From positions 3,472,001 to 3,536,000 of the forward strand of contig NZ_CP011005.1 of assembly GCF_000950575.1 (NCBI RefSeq): 64,000 bases of DNA, written 5' to 3'. The stretch is from Psychromicrobium lacuslunae. GTDB lineage: Bacteria > Actinomycetota > Actinomycetes > Actinomycetales > Micrococcaceae. The notes under the pieces are model-generated. The model was not told the DNA's origin. It made no database searches and saw only the letters and a list, made by a program, of their open reading frames with translations. Below are positions 42,493-50,242 of this stretch, piece by piece (the stretch's first letter is position 1; every line of letters starts with the position of its first letter). A program made the translations under genes and the position numbers.

Positions 42493-44097
42493 ATGGCCAA
42501 CCACGTAGCGAGTAAAGCCCCGGAGACCGCGGAGTCGGTCGATGCCGTGGTGATGACGCACCGCCAGATCCTTGAGGCGCTGACCGGCTTGCTCGCCGCC
42601 TTCTTCACCGCGATTTTGAGTAGTACCATCGTGGCGAATGCGCTGCCGACGATCATCTCCGATCTCAAGGGCACCCAGACGGACTTTGCTTGGGTGATCA
42701 CCGCAGCACTGCTAGCCAACGCTGCAACCACGCCAATCTGGGGCAAACTTGCTGATCTGTTCAGCAAAAAACTGCTGGTGCAATTGAGCATTGTGATCTT
42801 TGTGATCGGCTCGGTGATGGCAGGCTTGTCAGACAATATGCCGCTGCTGCTCACCGCCCGGGTGATTCAAGGCATCGCGATGGGTGGCCTGACGGCGCTC
42901 GCGCAAGCGATTATCGGCACCATGATTCCACCGCGGCAGCGCGGTCGATACTCCGGCTATATGGGCGCCGTGATGGCGGTGGGAACCGCGGGTGGCCCTT
43001 TGCTGGGCGGCTTGATTGTCGATAGCCCGCTGGGCTGGCGTTGGACCTTCTACGTCTGCGTGCCGCTCGCCGTGATCGCTCTGGTGCTGCTGCAAAAGAC
43101 GCTGAAGATCAAGCACGTGCGCCGTCCCGCGAAAATTGACTGGGCCGGGGCAACGCTGCTCACCGCCGGTGTTTCATTGATTCTGATCTGGGTTTCCTTC
43201 GCGGGCAAGGCTGATTACTACGACTGGTGGTCCTGGCAGAGTGCCCTGATGGTCGGTGGCGGCCTATTGCTTCTGGTCGCCATGGTGTTCGTTGAATCGC
43301 GAGTCAGCCAGCCCATCATCCCGCTCAAGATCATCACTCAGCGCACCACCGCGCTGGCGATTCTAGCCTCGGTGGCCACCGGAGTCGCGATGTTTGGTTC
43401 CTCCAGCTTCTTGGGCCAGTATTTCCAGATTTCTCGCGGTGCCACACCGACCCAAGCGGGTCTGCTGATGTTGCCGCTGATTGCGGGGAACCTGATCGGT
43501 TCGGTGGTTTCCGGTCAGCTGATCTCGCGGTTTGGCCGTTGGAAGATCTTCCTGGTCGCCGGTTCGGTGCTGATGATTGGCGGGCTTGGACTGGCCGCCA
43601 CCATTGACCACGCCACCGACCTGACCTTAGTCGGTATTTACATCGCCATTCTCGGTCTTGGCCTTGGCATGCTGATGCAAAACCTGGTGCTCGCCGTGCA
43701 GAACACCGTGAAGGCGCAGGACATTGGTTCGGCCAGTTCCTCGGTGGCTTTCTTCCGCTCCTTTGGTGGCGCGGTCGGCGTTTCGGTGCTCGGTGCCGTC
43801 TTGGCGAACCGGGTGAGCGAGCTGTCCTCTAGCGGGCTAGCGAAGCTCGGTGTGCCGGCGGGCGGCTCAGCCAGCTCCGGCAGCTTGGACTTGGTGGACA
43901 TGCCGGAGCCGATTCGGAATATCATTCGCGCCGCTTATGGCGACGCTACCGCGATGATTTTCGCTATTTCAGCGGTCATCGGTGTGGTCGCCCTGCTATC
44001 GGTACTCTTCATTAAGGAACGGGCACTGCGGAAGACAATTGATTTAGAGCCGGCGCAGCAGGGTGCTGATACCCCAGAGGCGGCTACCGCGAAGTAG
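42493..44097 (+). CDS. MFS multidrug exporter, DHA2 (14-TM, EmrB/QacA) family
   Basis: A 534-residue membrane protein with about 14 spans. Motif A between spans 2 and 3 reads GKLADLFSKKLLVQLS, and motif C appears in the region around GGPLLGGLIVDSPLGWRW. The N-terminus includes STIVANALPTIISDL, typical of the family. Proton-driven export of drugs or toxic metabolites is expected. ATG 42493 has CGGAG upstream; the frame extends into marR to 42424. Probably in one operon with marR. Confidence 0.92.
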   Translation: MANHVASKAPETAESVDAVVMTHRQILEALTGLLAAFFTAILSSTIVANALPTIISDLKGTQTDFAWVITAALLANAATTPIWGKLADLFSKKLLVQLSIVIFVIGSVMAGLSDNMPLLLTARVIQGIAMGGLTALAQAIIGTMIPPRQRGRYSGYMGAVMAVGTAGGPLLGGLIVDSPLGWRWTFYVCVPLAVIALVLLQKTLKIKHVRRPAKIDWAGATLLTAGVSLILIWVSFAGKADYYDWWSWQSALMVGGGLLLLVAMVFVESRVSQPIIPLKIITQRTTALAILASVATGVAMFGSSSFLGQYFQISRGATPTQAGLLMLPLIAGNLIGSVVSGQLISRFGRWKIFLVAGSVLMIGGLGLAATIDHATDLTLVGIYIAILGLGLGMLMQNLVLAVQNTVKAQDIGSASSSVAFFRSFGGAVGVSVLGAVLANRVSELSSSGLAKLGVPAGGSASSGSLDLVDMPEPIRNIIRAAYGDATAMIFAISAVIGVVALLSVLFIKERALRKTIDLEPAQQGADTPEAATAK

Positions 44098-44106
44098 GCT
44101 GAGGCC

Positions 44107-44568
44107 ATGAGTGCCCCAAGTCCCTACTTCATTTCCCGGGAACGATTCATTCCGGCCAGTGCTGAGCAGATCTTTGAACTGCTCGCCACCCCGGCGATGC
44201 ACGCGGTGATAGATGGCTCGAACTCGGTGCGTGATGCCCTGCCGAATGGTCCGGAAAGACTTTCGGAAGGCGCGAAGTTCGCGATGGAAATGCGAATCGG
44301 CGCGCCCTACAAGGTGATGAACTATGTGATCGAGTTTGAGGAGGGGCGACGTATTGCCTGGCGGCACTTCTATGGGCATATTTGGCGCTATCTGCTGGAG
44401 CCCGTGGAGGGTGGCACGCAGCTTACCGAGCAATGGGATGCGCGTGAGGTGCGGCGCCGCTGGCTGCTTCGGTTGAGCGGGTTCACCAGGCGGAATGTGC
44501 GCGGCATTGAAAGAACTCTGGAGAAGCTAGAGGCGCATTTTCGTGCGGGCGGTCGGGCTGAGCAATGA
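44107..44568 (+). CDS. SRPBCC-fold protein (polyketide cyclase/dehydrase-like)
   Basis: A 153-residue START/Bet-v1-like protein. It opens with FISRERFIPASAEQIFELLATPAMHAVIDGS and has the family pattern GARF-type strand (EGAKFAMEMRIG) and LEPVEGGTQLTEQWD. Such proteins bind hydrophobic ligands; the function here is unknown. It lies nine bases after the exporter gene and overlaps the following gene by four bases (ATGA), so it may belong to the marR operon. Confidence 0.82.
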   Translation: MSAPSPYFISRERFIPASAEQIFELLATPAMHAVIDGSNSVRDALPNGPERLSEGAKFAMEMRIGAPYKVMNYVIEFEEGRRIAWRHFYGHIWRYLLEPVEGGTQLTEQWDAREVRRRWLLRLSGFTRRNVRGIERTLEKLEAHFRAGGRAEQ

Positions 44569-45662
44569 GCGCACGCAATCTCGAGGTGGAAGATCTTACC
44601 CAGTTCCAGGCGCTGCTGGCAGCGGGCGAGAGTTCGCTCAGCGGCTGGCATCTGCAATCCTTGGACCTGCGGGGCGTTGATTTTTCTGGTCTGAGTGTTG
44701 AATCGGCAGTCTTTCTCGGCTGCCTTTTTGACGCCGGAGTGGAAGCCAGCTTGCGCGCCCGCGGAGCTCTGCTTTTCCCGGTACTGCCGGGTGTTCCTTT
44801 CGATTCTTATCGGGCCAAACTGTATACCGGCGGCGAACTTTACCAGGGGATCGGCGATGGCTATGAGGCCACGACGGACGGTCGTATTTACCAGTGGACG
44901 CTGACCGCGCCGCGCAACCTTGACGGCACCCTCGCGACGGCCATGCATGATCATTCAATCGGCGATGCGCTGGACGACTTCCTCAACGGCGAACTTGCCA
45001 GCCGCGGAGTCGTCGGGGTGATGGGTGGTCACGCGATCAGCCGCGGCAGTGGGGCTTACGCCCAAGCTGCCGAGTTGGCTGCTGGGATAGCGCGGGCGGG
45101 ATATCTGCTGGCAACCGGTGGAGGTCCGGGGGCGATGGAAGCGGCCAATCTCGGTGCTTGGCTGAGCAGGCGGAGTACCGCCGAACTGGACTGGGCGCTG
45201 GCGAAACTTGCCGAAGTGCCCGATTTCAAACCTTCGGTGAGCGATTGGGTGCTGGTCGCTCAACAAGTTCTCGACCGCTTCCCGGACGGTGTGCAAAACC
45301 TTGGCATTCCAACCTGGTTTTACGGACATGAACCGCCGAATGTCTTCGCCAGCCAGATCGCTAAATACTTCGCTAATGCTGTCCGTGAAGCGGTGCTACT
45401 GGAGCGTTGTACCGGGGGTATTGTCTTCCTGCCCGGTGCCGCCGGGACAGTGCAGGAGATCTTCCAAGACGGCTGCGAAAACTACTACGCCTCGGCGGCC
45501 TCGGCGGCGTCGTCGGCGCCGATGGTGCTCCTAGGACGCCAGTACTGGACCGAGCAACTGCCGGTGTGGCCGCTGCTGAATACCCTAGCCGAGGGGCGTG
45601 CTATGGCCGCAAAGATCCTGCTCGCCGACTCCGTCGCTGAAGCAGTGCAGTTCCTCAGCTGA
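44565..45662 (+). CDS. LOG-like Rossmann-fold nucleotide-binding protein
   Basis: A 365-residue protein. The N-terminal 60 residues contain one pentapeptide-repeat-like stretch (LQSLDLRGVDFSGLSVESAVFLG). A Rossmann domain follows, with VVGVMGGHAISRGSGAY, ATGGGPGAMEAANLGAW and FLPGAAGTVQEIFQD, the last a variant of the PGGxGTxxE motif of LOG/lysine-decarboxylase-like phosphoribohydrolases with Gly replaced by Ala. Whether it is active on cytokinin-type nucleotides is unknown. Overlaps the SRPBCC gene and converges on the VIT gene 16 bases away. Confidence 0.82.
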   Translation: MSARNLEVEDLTQFQALLAAGESSLSGWHLQSLDLRGVDFSGLSVESAVFLGCLFDAGVEASLRARGALLFPVLPGVPFDSYRAKLYTGGELYQGIGDGYEATTDGRIYQWTLTAPRNLDGTLATAMHDHSIGDALDDFLNGELASRGVVGVMGGHAISRGSGAYAQAAELAAGIARAGYLLATGGGPGAMEAANLGAWLSRRSTAELDWALAKLAEVPDFKPSVSDWVLVAQQVLDRFPDGVQNLGIPTWFYGHEPPNVFASQIAKYFANAVREAVLLERCTGGIVFLPGAAGTVQEIFQDGCENYYASAASAASSAPMVLLGRQYWTEQLPVWPLLNTLAEGRAMAAKILLADSVAEAVQFLS

Positions 45663-45678
45663 GGTGAAGTGGCCGAGC

Positions 45679-46791
45679 CTAGGCCGTGGTGGTGCCGAAT
45701 AATAGGCCGAGCAGGTAAGTGACAATCGCAGCACCGAAGCCGATCAGCAGCTGGCGGATACCGCGAGCCAGCGGTGGCGCCCCGGAGAGCAGGCCGACTA
45801 CGGCGCCGGTGGCCAGCAGAGCAATTCCAACCAGCACGGCCGCTACGATGATGGCGACAAAGCCGCTCAGCCCGAAAAGGTAGGGCAGCACCGGAATAAT
45901 AGCGCCCGAAGCGAAGAAGCAGAAGCTGGAAACCGCGGCCCCCAGCGCTGTGCCGATGGTTTCATGCTCGTCGGTGCCCTTTTCGCTCTCAGTCTCGGGC
46001 CGCAAAGACAAACTGGGATTGCAGTCGCAACTGAAGGTACCCATCCGTTCCGCCGCTCGGTGCTCCGCCTCCTCAGGCGTCATGCCGCGCGCCCGATAGA
46101 CAAGCACCAACTCATTCGCGTTAATATCAAGAGCCTTGGCTGCTGAGAGAGTGATTTGAGTGGGTTTGGAAGCGCTGAGTAGCTCTCGTTGCGAACGTAC
46201 CGAAACGTATTCGCCCGCGCCCATCGAAAGTGCGCCGGCCAGCAAGCCCGCAATGCCGGCCAGCAGCACCAGATGCGGTGCCAAGCCAGCGCCGGCCATG
46301 CCCATCACCAGGGAGAGGTTGCTGACCAAGCCGTCGTTGGCACCGAAGACCGCGGCGCGGAAGGTACCGGAAAGTCGATTGCGGCCTCGGGTGGCCAGGC
46401 CGCGCACCACCTCTTCGTGAATGGCCTCATCGGCCGCCATCGCCGGGGTGGCATCCGCATCGGTGGCGTAAGGGGAGCGGGACTCGGCTCGCTGCGCCAG
46501 GGCGAGCACGAAGACCGAGCCGAAGTGACGGGCCAGGAAGCCCAACAGTCGGTTGTTCAGCGAGGCTCGGCGAGGTGCGGCGGCGTGCTCGCCGAGCAGG
46601 TTGAGCCAATGATGCTCGTGCCGTTTTTCCGCCTCGGCGAGGGCGAGCAGAATATCGCGTTCTTCACCCTGCCGCTTGGTGGCCAGGGCGCGGTACACCG
46701 CAGCCTCGGCTCGCTCATCAGCCAGGTGGGTTCGCCAACGCTTTATTTGGGCCTTGCTGGCCTGCTCTGGGCTTGGGGATAACGTGGTCAC
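45679..46791 (-). CDS. VIT1/CCC1-family Fe/Mn transporter with N-terminal ferritin-like domain
   Basis: A 370-residue protein. Residues 1-100 form a ferritin/rubrerythrin-like helical domain with E/H metal-binding patterns (ALAEAEKRHEHHW). The VIT domain follows with FGANDGLVSNLSLVMGMAGAG (span 1), MGAGEYVSVRSQRELL and C-terminal spans. Such fusions export or sequester ferrous iron or manganese. The start is GTG with GGAG upstream. It stands alone, and upstream lies the largest gap without an intact gene in the window. Confidence 0.9.
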   Translation of the reverse strand: MTTLSPSPEQASKAQIKRWRTHLADERAEAAVYRALATKRQGEERDILLALAEAEKRHEHHWLNLLGEHAAAPRRASLNNRLLGFLARHFGSVFVLALAQRAESRSPYATDADATPAMAADEAIHEEVVRGLATRGRNRLSGTFRAAVFGANDGLVSNLSLVMGMAGAGLAPHLVLLAGIAGLLAGALSMGAGEYVSVRSQRELLSASKPTQITLSAAKALDINANELVLVYRARGMTPEEAEHRAAERMGTFSCDCNPSLSLRPETESEKGTDEHETIGTALGAAVSSFCFFASGAIIPVLPYLFGLSGFVAIIVAAVLVGIALLATGAVVGLLSGAPPLARGIRQLLIGFGAAIVTYLLGLLFGTTTA

Positions 46792-46963
46792 ATCTCCACT
46801 TTAGCCCTAAATCTAGCGGTTTTTCGGCCGGTTTCCCTCCGCGAAAAAGTTCGGCTCGCCTCAATAACCGGAGAACGTTTGCCTCAATAGCCAGCTCAGC
46901 TACAGCTCAACTTTAGCCGCCGAATTGCGGCTCTAAGCGCTCGCTCCTTCAGCTACTTTCGGG

Positions 46964-47386
46964 CTATCGCGAAGGAGAGCCGGTCGGCGAGGAGGGCGAG
47001 CCGTGATGACCCTGACGCGCCAGCTGATCGGCGTTCTCCGCTGAATGCGGTAACAACCGAAAGCTTAGTTGTTCGCCGGCCCGGCGACCGGTCTTGGCGA
47101 CCGGGACCACCAGCAAATTGGCTGCTGGCTGCCAGCAACAGCGGCCGACCGAGTTGCTTAGCGCAGCAACGAGGGCGGCGGGTTCCCTGCTCCAGAAGCT
47201 GTACCACTCACCTCGGACGCTAAAATTCACAGTGCCCAGCACGGTATCAACCACTGGGAGCACGGAATCGGATCCGGACAAGGCGACCGCCTCCAGGACG
47301 AGAGCTCTTACCCTGCGGGTTTGTCTCGCGGCCCGCCGAGTCGCTTCGTCATCCGAGCCACCCGTGAACTTGGGGTTGGCGTGTGG
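46964..47386 (-). pseudogene. Probable gene remnant in the 46.8-47.5 kb gap
   Basis: The 46792-47473 gap contains no intact gene. On the minus strand one frame is open from 47386 to 46964 with protein-like content: a charged helix (DDEATRRAARQTRRVRALVL), then SVLPVVDTVLGTVNF and a Trp-rich VRGEWYSFWSREPAAL segment. It has no ATG or GTG start (only a TTG at 47281), and its last 30 residues turn low-complexity, while another frame ending at 46953 continues more naturally (RLALLADRLSFAIARK). This looks like a truncated, frameshifted gene. I cannot name the family. Confidence 0.4.
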
Positions 47387-47473
47387 TCAGTCGGAGCTTT
47401 GCCTATTGGCAGGCGACCACAACTCATGAAGCAACTTCACTCTAAACCCACAGCCGCCCGGTCCGGCGAAATA

Positions 47474-49000
47474 TTACGCAGATTCAGAAAGCTGCGGTTC
47501 TGAAACCTTGCGTTCCTTCGCGGTTGCGCCAGCCAGTCTTTGCTGCCAGGCTTCACGGACGCTGCTCGGAGTCCGCTTCGACAGCAGCGAGACAATCAGG
47601 TAAACCAGCAGGGAGCAGCCCAGGCCCCAGTAGATGGGCTCATTGGCGTAAATACCGTCGGCGCTGGGGATAACACCGGTGGCGTATAAGGTCAGCAGCG
47701 TCAGGGTTACCAGGGTGCCTACCGCCATTGACGCGGCGGCGGCAATGCCGGTGCCGCGTTTCCAGATCAGCCCACCCAAGATGGCCACCAACAGTCCGCC
47801 GACCAGAATGTCGTAAGCAATGGTGAGCGCAGCGACCACATCGGGCACCACGATGGCGAGCAGAATAGCGACAATGCCGAGTCCCAGCACCCATAGCCGA
47901 TTGGCCTTCACATCATGCTCGGGATTTTCGCTATCGACCCTTTGCTTACCCCGACCGAACCAGCTGGCAACGAAAGGCACCACATCGGCGCGGGCGACGG
48001 TGGCAGCAGCAATCAGCGCGCCGGAAGCGGTGGACATCATTGCGGCGACCGCAGCAGCCAGCACCAAACCGCCTATCCCGATCGGAAGCAGGTTCGACGC
48101 CACCTCAGCGTAAACCACATCCTTACCTTCTTTGGCGACATCAATGGCAGGCAGCGCAACCGATGCGGCCATGCCGATCACGGCTCCCGCGACACCGTAG
48201 AGGATGCAGTAGATGCCGGCCGTGGCGCCACCCCAGCGGGCGACCCGAGGCGATTTAGCGGTGAACACCCGTTGCCAGATGTCCTGGCCGATCAGCAGCC
48301 CCAGAGTGTAGACCACGAAGTAGGTGACAATGGTTTGCACGCCAATGCCGTCGAGTTGAAAGAAGCTCGCGTCGACCCGGGCCCGAATGCCTTCCCAGCC
48401 GCCGGCAGCGCCGAGGGTGAAGGGCAGCATGAGTGCGAAAACGCCAATGGTTTTGATCACGAACTGGGCCATATCAGCCAGCGTGATCGACCACATCCCG
48501 CCGATCGTGGAGTAGACCAGCACAATCACGCCGCCAAGAGCAATCGCCAACCATTTTTCCCAGCCAAAGAGCACCACGAAGATGGTGGCGTAGGCGCTGG
48601 TCGAAGTGGCACAGAGCATCAGCGTGTAAGCCAGCATCACAATTGAAGAGGTCTGGGTGGCGCGGTGCCCGTAGCGCAGGCTAAGCATTTGCGAGACGGT
48701 GTAAATTTTGAGTTTCTGGATAGTCCCAGCGAAAGCCAGGCTGAGCAGCAGCACGCCAGCGCCGATCGCCACCACTAGCCACATCCCCGAGATGCCGAAC
48801 TTATAGCCCAGACCCACGCCGCCCACAGTTGAAGCGCCGCCGAGCACCACGGCCGCCATCGTACCGGTGTATAGGAAGGGGCCGAGGCGTCGCCCGGCTA
48901 CCAGAAAGTCCGCATTATTCTTAGTGCGGCTCTTGCCCCAGAAGCCAAAAAGCAGCATGGCGGCGAGATAAGCGATAACGATGATGATGTTGATGACCAC
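47474..49000 (-). CDS. Sodium:solute symporter (SSS family)
   Basis: A 508-residue protein with about 13 membrane spans. It has RTKNNADFLVAGRRLGPFLY after span 1, typical of SSS proteins, and a conserved helix with WSITLADMAQFVIKTIGVF. It takes up an organic solute with Na+; the substrate is not identifiable. GTG 49000 with AGGAG five bases upstream is the start; the frame runs to 49027. It is divergent from the XRE-cupin regulator. The agmatinase cluster beyond mgtA suggests a nitrogenous substrate, but that is a guess. Confidence 0.87.
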   Translation of the reverse strand: MVINIIIVIAYLAAMLLFGFWGKSRTKNNADFLVAGRRLGPFLYTGTMAAVVLGGASTVGGVGLGYKFGISGMWLVVAIGAGVLLLSLAFAGTIQKLKIYTVSQMLSLRYGHRATQTSSIVMLAYTLMLCATSTSAYATIFVVLFGWEKWLAIALGGVIVLVYSTIGGMWSITLADMAQFVIKTIGVFALMLPFTLGAAGGWEGIRARVDASFFQLDGIGVQTIVTYFVVYTLGLLIGQDIWQRVFTAKSPRVARWGGATAGIYCILYGVAGAVIGMAASVALPAIDVAKEGKDVVYAEVASNLLPIGIGGLVLAAAVAAMMSTASGALIAAATVARADVVPFVASWFGRGKQRVDSENPEHDVKANRLWVLGLGIVAILLAIVVPDVVAALTIAYDILVGGLLVAILGGLIWKRGTGIAAAASMAVGTLVTLTLLTLYATGVIPSADGIYANEPIYWGLGCSLLVYLIVSLLSKRTPSSVREAWQQRLAGATAKERKVSEPQLSESA

Positions 49001-49070
49001 GATGCTCCTAAATTGCCTTCCAGGCAACAGATGTTGCTTGCTAGGCTAAGAGGTGATGTAGCTAACAGTC

Positions 49071-49088
49071 AAGCTTTCCCGGGAAGCT
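49071..49088. promoter_or_regulatory. Palindromic site in the symporter/XRE divergent promoter
   Basis: TTCCCGGGAA (49076-49085) is a perfect 10-bp palindrome extended loosely by AGCT on both sides. It lies midway between the divergent starts at 49000 and 49130 and is a candidate operator for the XRE-cupin protein. A second dyad, TTGCC-N5-GGCAA, lies at 49014-49026 near the symporter start. Confidence 0.45.
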
Positions 49089-49129
49089 ATTATTGAGCCG
49101 GGCAAGGTCTGCTCCAAGAAAGGGTCCCT

Positions 49130-49708
49130 GTGAAAGCTCTTCCGGTCGAACCGAGTATGGCTCCGGTCGCCATTGGCTCACGCATTCGGGCGGCCCGTCA
49201 AGCGCAGCGTCTCACCATCGATCAGGTGGCCGAGGTGACCGGGTTGACCAAGGGATTCTTGAGTCGGGTTGAGCGCGATCTGACTTCGCCAAGTGTTGCC
49301 TCCCTGGTGACGCTCTGCCAGGTGCTCTCCATCTCAATGGGAGATCTCTTCTCGGCGCCGGAGATCCATCTGCAACGACATGATGAGGCGCCACGGATAT
49401 CGCTCGGTGGTGAAGGGATTGTGGAGCGCTTGCTCACCGCGCGTTCCGAGCGTCGCTTACAACTGCTCAGCGCCTATATCGAGCCCCATGGTCGAGGGGA
49501 AAGTGAGTTGTATGCGGTGGATTGCGATGTTGATGTGCTGCACATCGTCAAGGGACAACTCACAGTGATACTGACTAATGAGAGTTATGATCTGGCCGCG
49601 GGGGACACGCTTTCCTTCCCCGGACGCGAACCGCATAGCTGGGTCAATCGCAGCGCAGAGCCGGTCGAGGCGTTGTGGATCCTGGTGCCAGCGGCCTCCC
49701 GAAGTTGA
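49130..49708 (+). CDS. XRE-family regulator with C-terminal cupin domain
   Basis: A 192-residue regulator. The helix-turn-helix occupies about residues 15-70 (IRAARQAQRLTIDQVAEVTGLTKGFLSRVE), and a cupin sensor about 105-185 (DVDVLHIVKGQLTVIL, GDTLSFPGREPHSWVN). Proteins of this build (PuuR-like) often control amine or amino-acid utilisation genes. GTG at 49130 is the start, with AGAAAGGG upstream. It is divergent from the symporter, which it likely regulates; it may also control the agmatinase operon downstream of mgtA. Confidence 0.88.
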   Translation: MKALPVEPSMAPVAIGSRIRAARQAQRLTIDQVAEVTGLTKGFLSRVERDLTSPSVASLVTLCQVLSISMGDLFSAPEIHLQRHDEAPRISLGGEGIVERLLTARSERRLQLLSAYIEPHGRGESELYAVDCDVDVLHIVKGQLTVILTNESYDLAAGDTLSFPGREPHSWVNRSAEPVEALWILVPAASRS

Positions 49709-49785
49709 GCGCTGGCGAGCGGCTGGCTAGCTAGCAGGTCGCCATTGCGGAAGCCTGCACGGTCAACTAACCGCCAGCGCTGAGG

Positions 49786-49791
49786 TATAGT
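49786..49791 (+). promoter_or_regulatory. Putative -10 element of the mgtA leader transcript
   Basis: TATAGT stands 8-10 bases before the start of the M-box conserved region, a suitable place for the start of the riboswitch RNA (about 49798). The -35 region (GTCAAC near 49762) is weak. Confidence 0.45.
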
Positions 49792-49799
49792 GAAAAGGC

Positions 49800-49965
49800 A
49801 AGGTGCCACTCGATAGCTGAGGCTCCTTCGCGGACACAAGCCAGCGATCCCAAACGTCGAGAGACGCCCCGGATCAGGACAGACCACCCCGGCCTAAGGG
49901 GTGATCCCGATTGGCTCCCGATACCCCGGGTTACGACGCGAAGTGCCAAAGGTCTGACGAGGAGG
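49800..49965 (+). ncRNA. M-box (ykoK) Mg2+ riboswitch
   Basis: Conserved M-box pieces occur in order: TGAGGCTCCT (49818-49827), GGACACAAG, CCAGCGATCCCAAACGTC with GAGACGCC (to 49868), GGATCAGGACAGA (49871-49883), CCTAAGGGGTGAT (49893-49905) and GTGCCAAAGGTCTGACGA (49943-49960). These match the ykoK/mgtE leader that folds around Mg2+ and switches expression off when Mg2+ is plentiful. It lies 280 bases before a Mg2+-transporting P-type ATPase gene, the expected target. Boundaries are approximate. Confidence 0.9.
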
Positions 49966-50052
49966 GGCAAATCACGGCGAGCTGCCGTACCTCTCATCCA
50001 TCACGTAGCTTCGTGATTGGCAGAGCATCCTGCTGGAGGAGGGGAGCGAACC

Positions 50053-50106
50053 ATGAGTTCTGGCGATAAACCCTCTCCCGCTCGGCTAACGCCGCTCGTC
50101 GGCTAA
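50053..50106 (+). CDS. Candidate 17-residue leader ORF between M-box and mgtA
   Basis: An ATG preceded by the very strong ribosome binding site GGAGGAGGGGAG (about 50035-50046) opens a 17-codon frame, MSSGDKPSPARLTPLVG, with prolines at 7, 9 and 14, ending in TAA. Several small hairpins follow (GGC-TAAA-GCC 50101-50110, CGGGA/TCCCG 50114-50126, GCCCT/AGGGC 50126-50137, CCCC/GGGG 50146-50156). Its place between riboswitch and transporter recalls the proline-rich MgtL leader of enterobacterial mgtA. Translation here is an inference. Confidence 0.5.
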   Translation: MSSGDKPSPARLTPLVG

Positions 50107-50242
50107 AGCCGCCCGGGAGATTCCCGCCCTTTAGGGCCAATACCGCCCCGCTGGGGCCACCACAACCGACACTTTTGGCGTGCCGTGATCTGTTCAGGAT
50201 CCGGAGAGCGCTCATCTTGTGCTGCCGAAAAGGAGCAACATC

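Noticed and set aside
47094-47429. 111-codon plus-strand ORF in the 46.8-47.5 kb gap
   Set aside because: It opposes the more protein-like minus-strand frame, is Ser/Thr/Arg-rich and has no ribosome binding site.
47915-48646. 243-codon plus-strand ORF
   Set aside because: Antisense to the symporter gene; composition typical of a reverse-frame shadow (His/Arg/Gln/Asp-rich).
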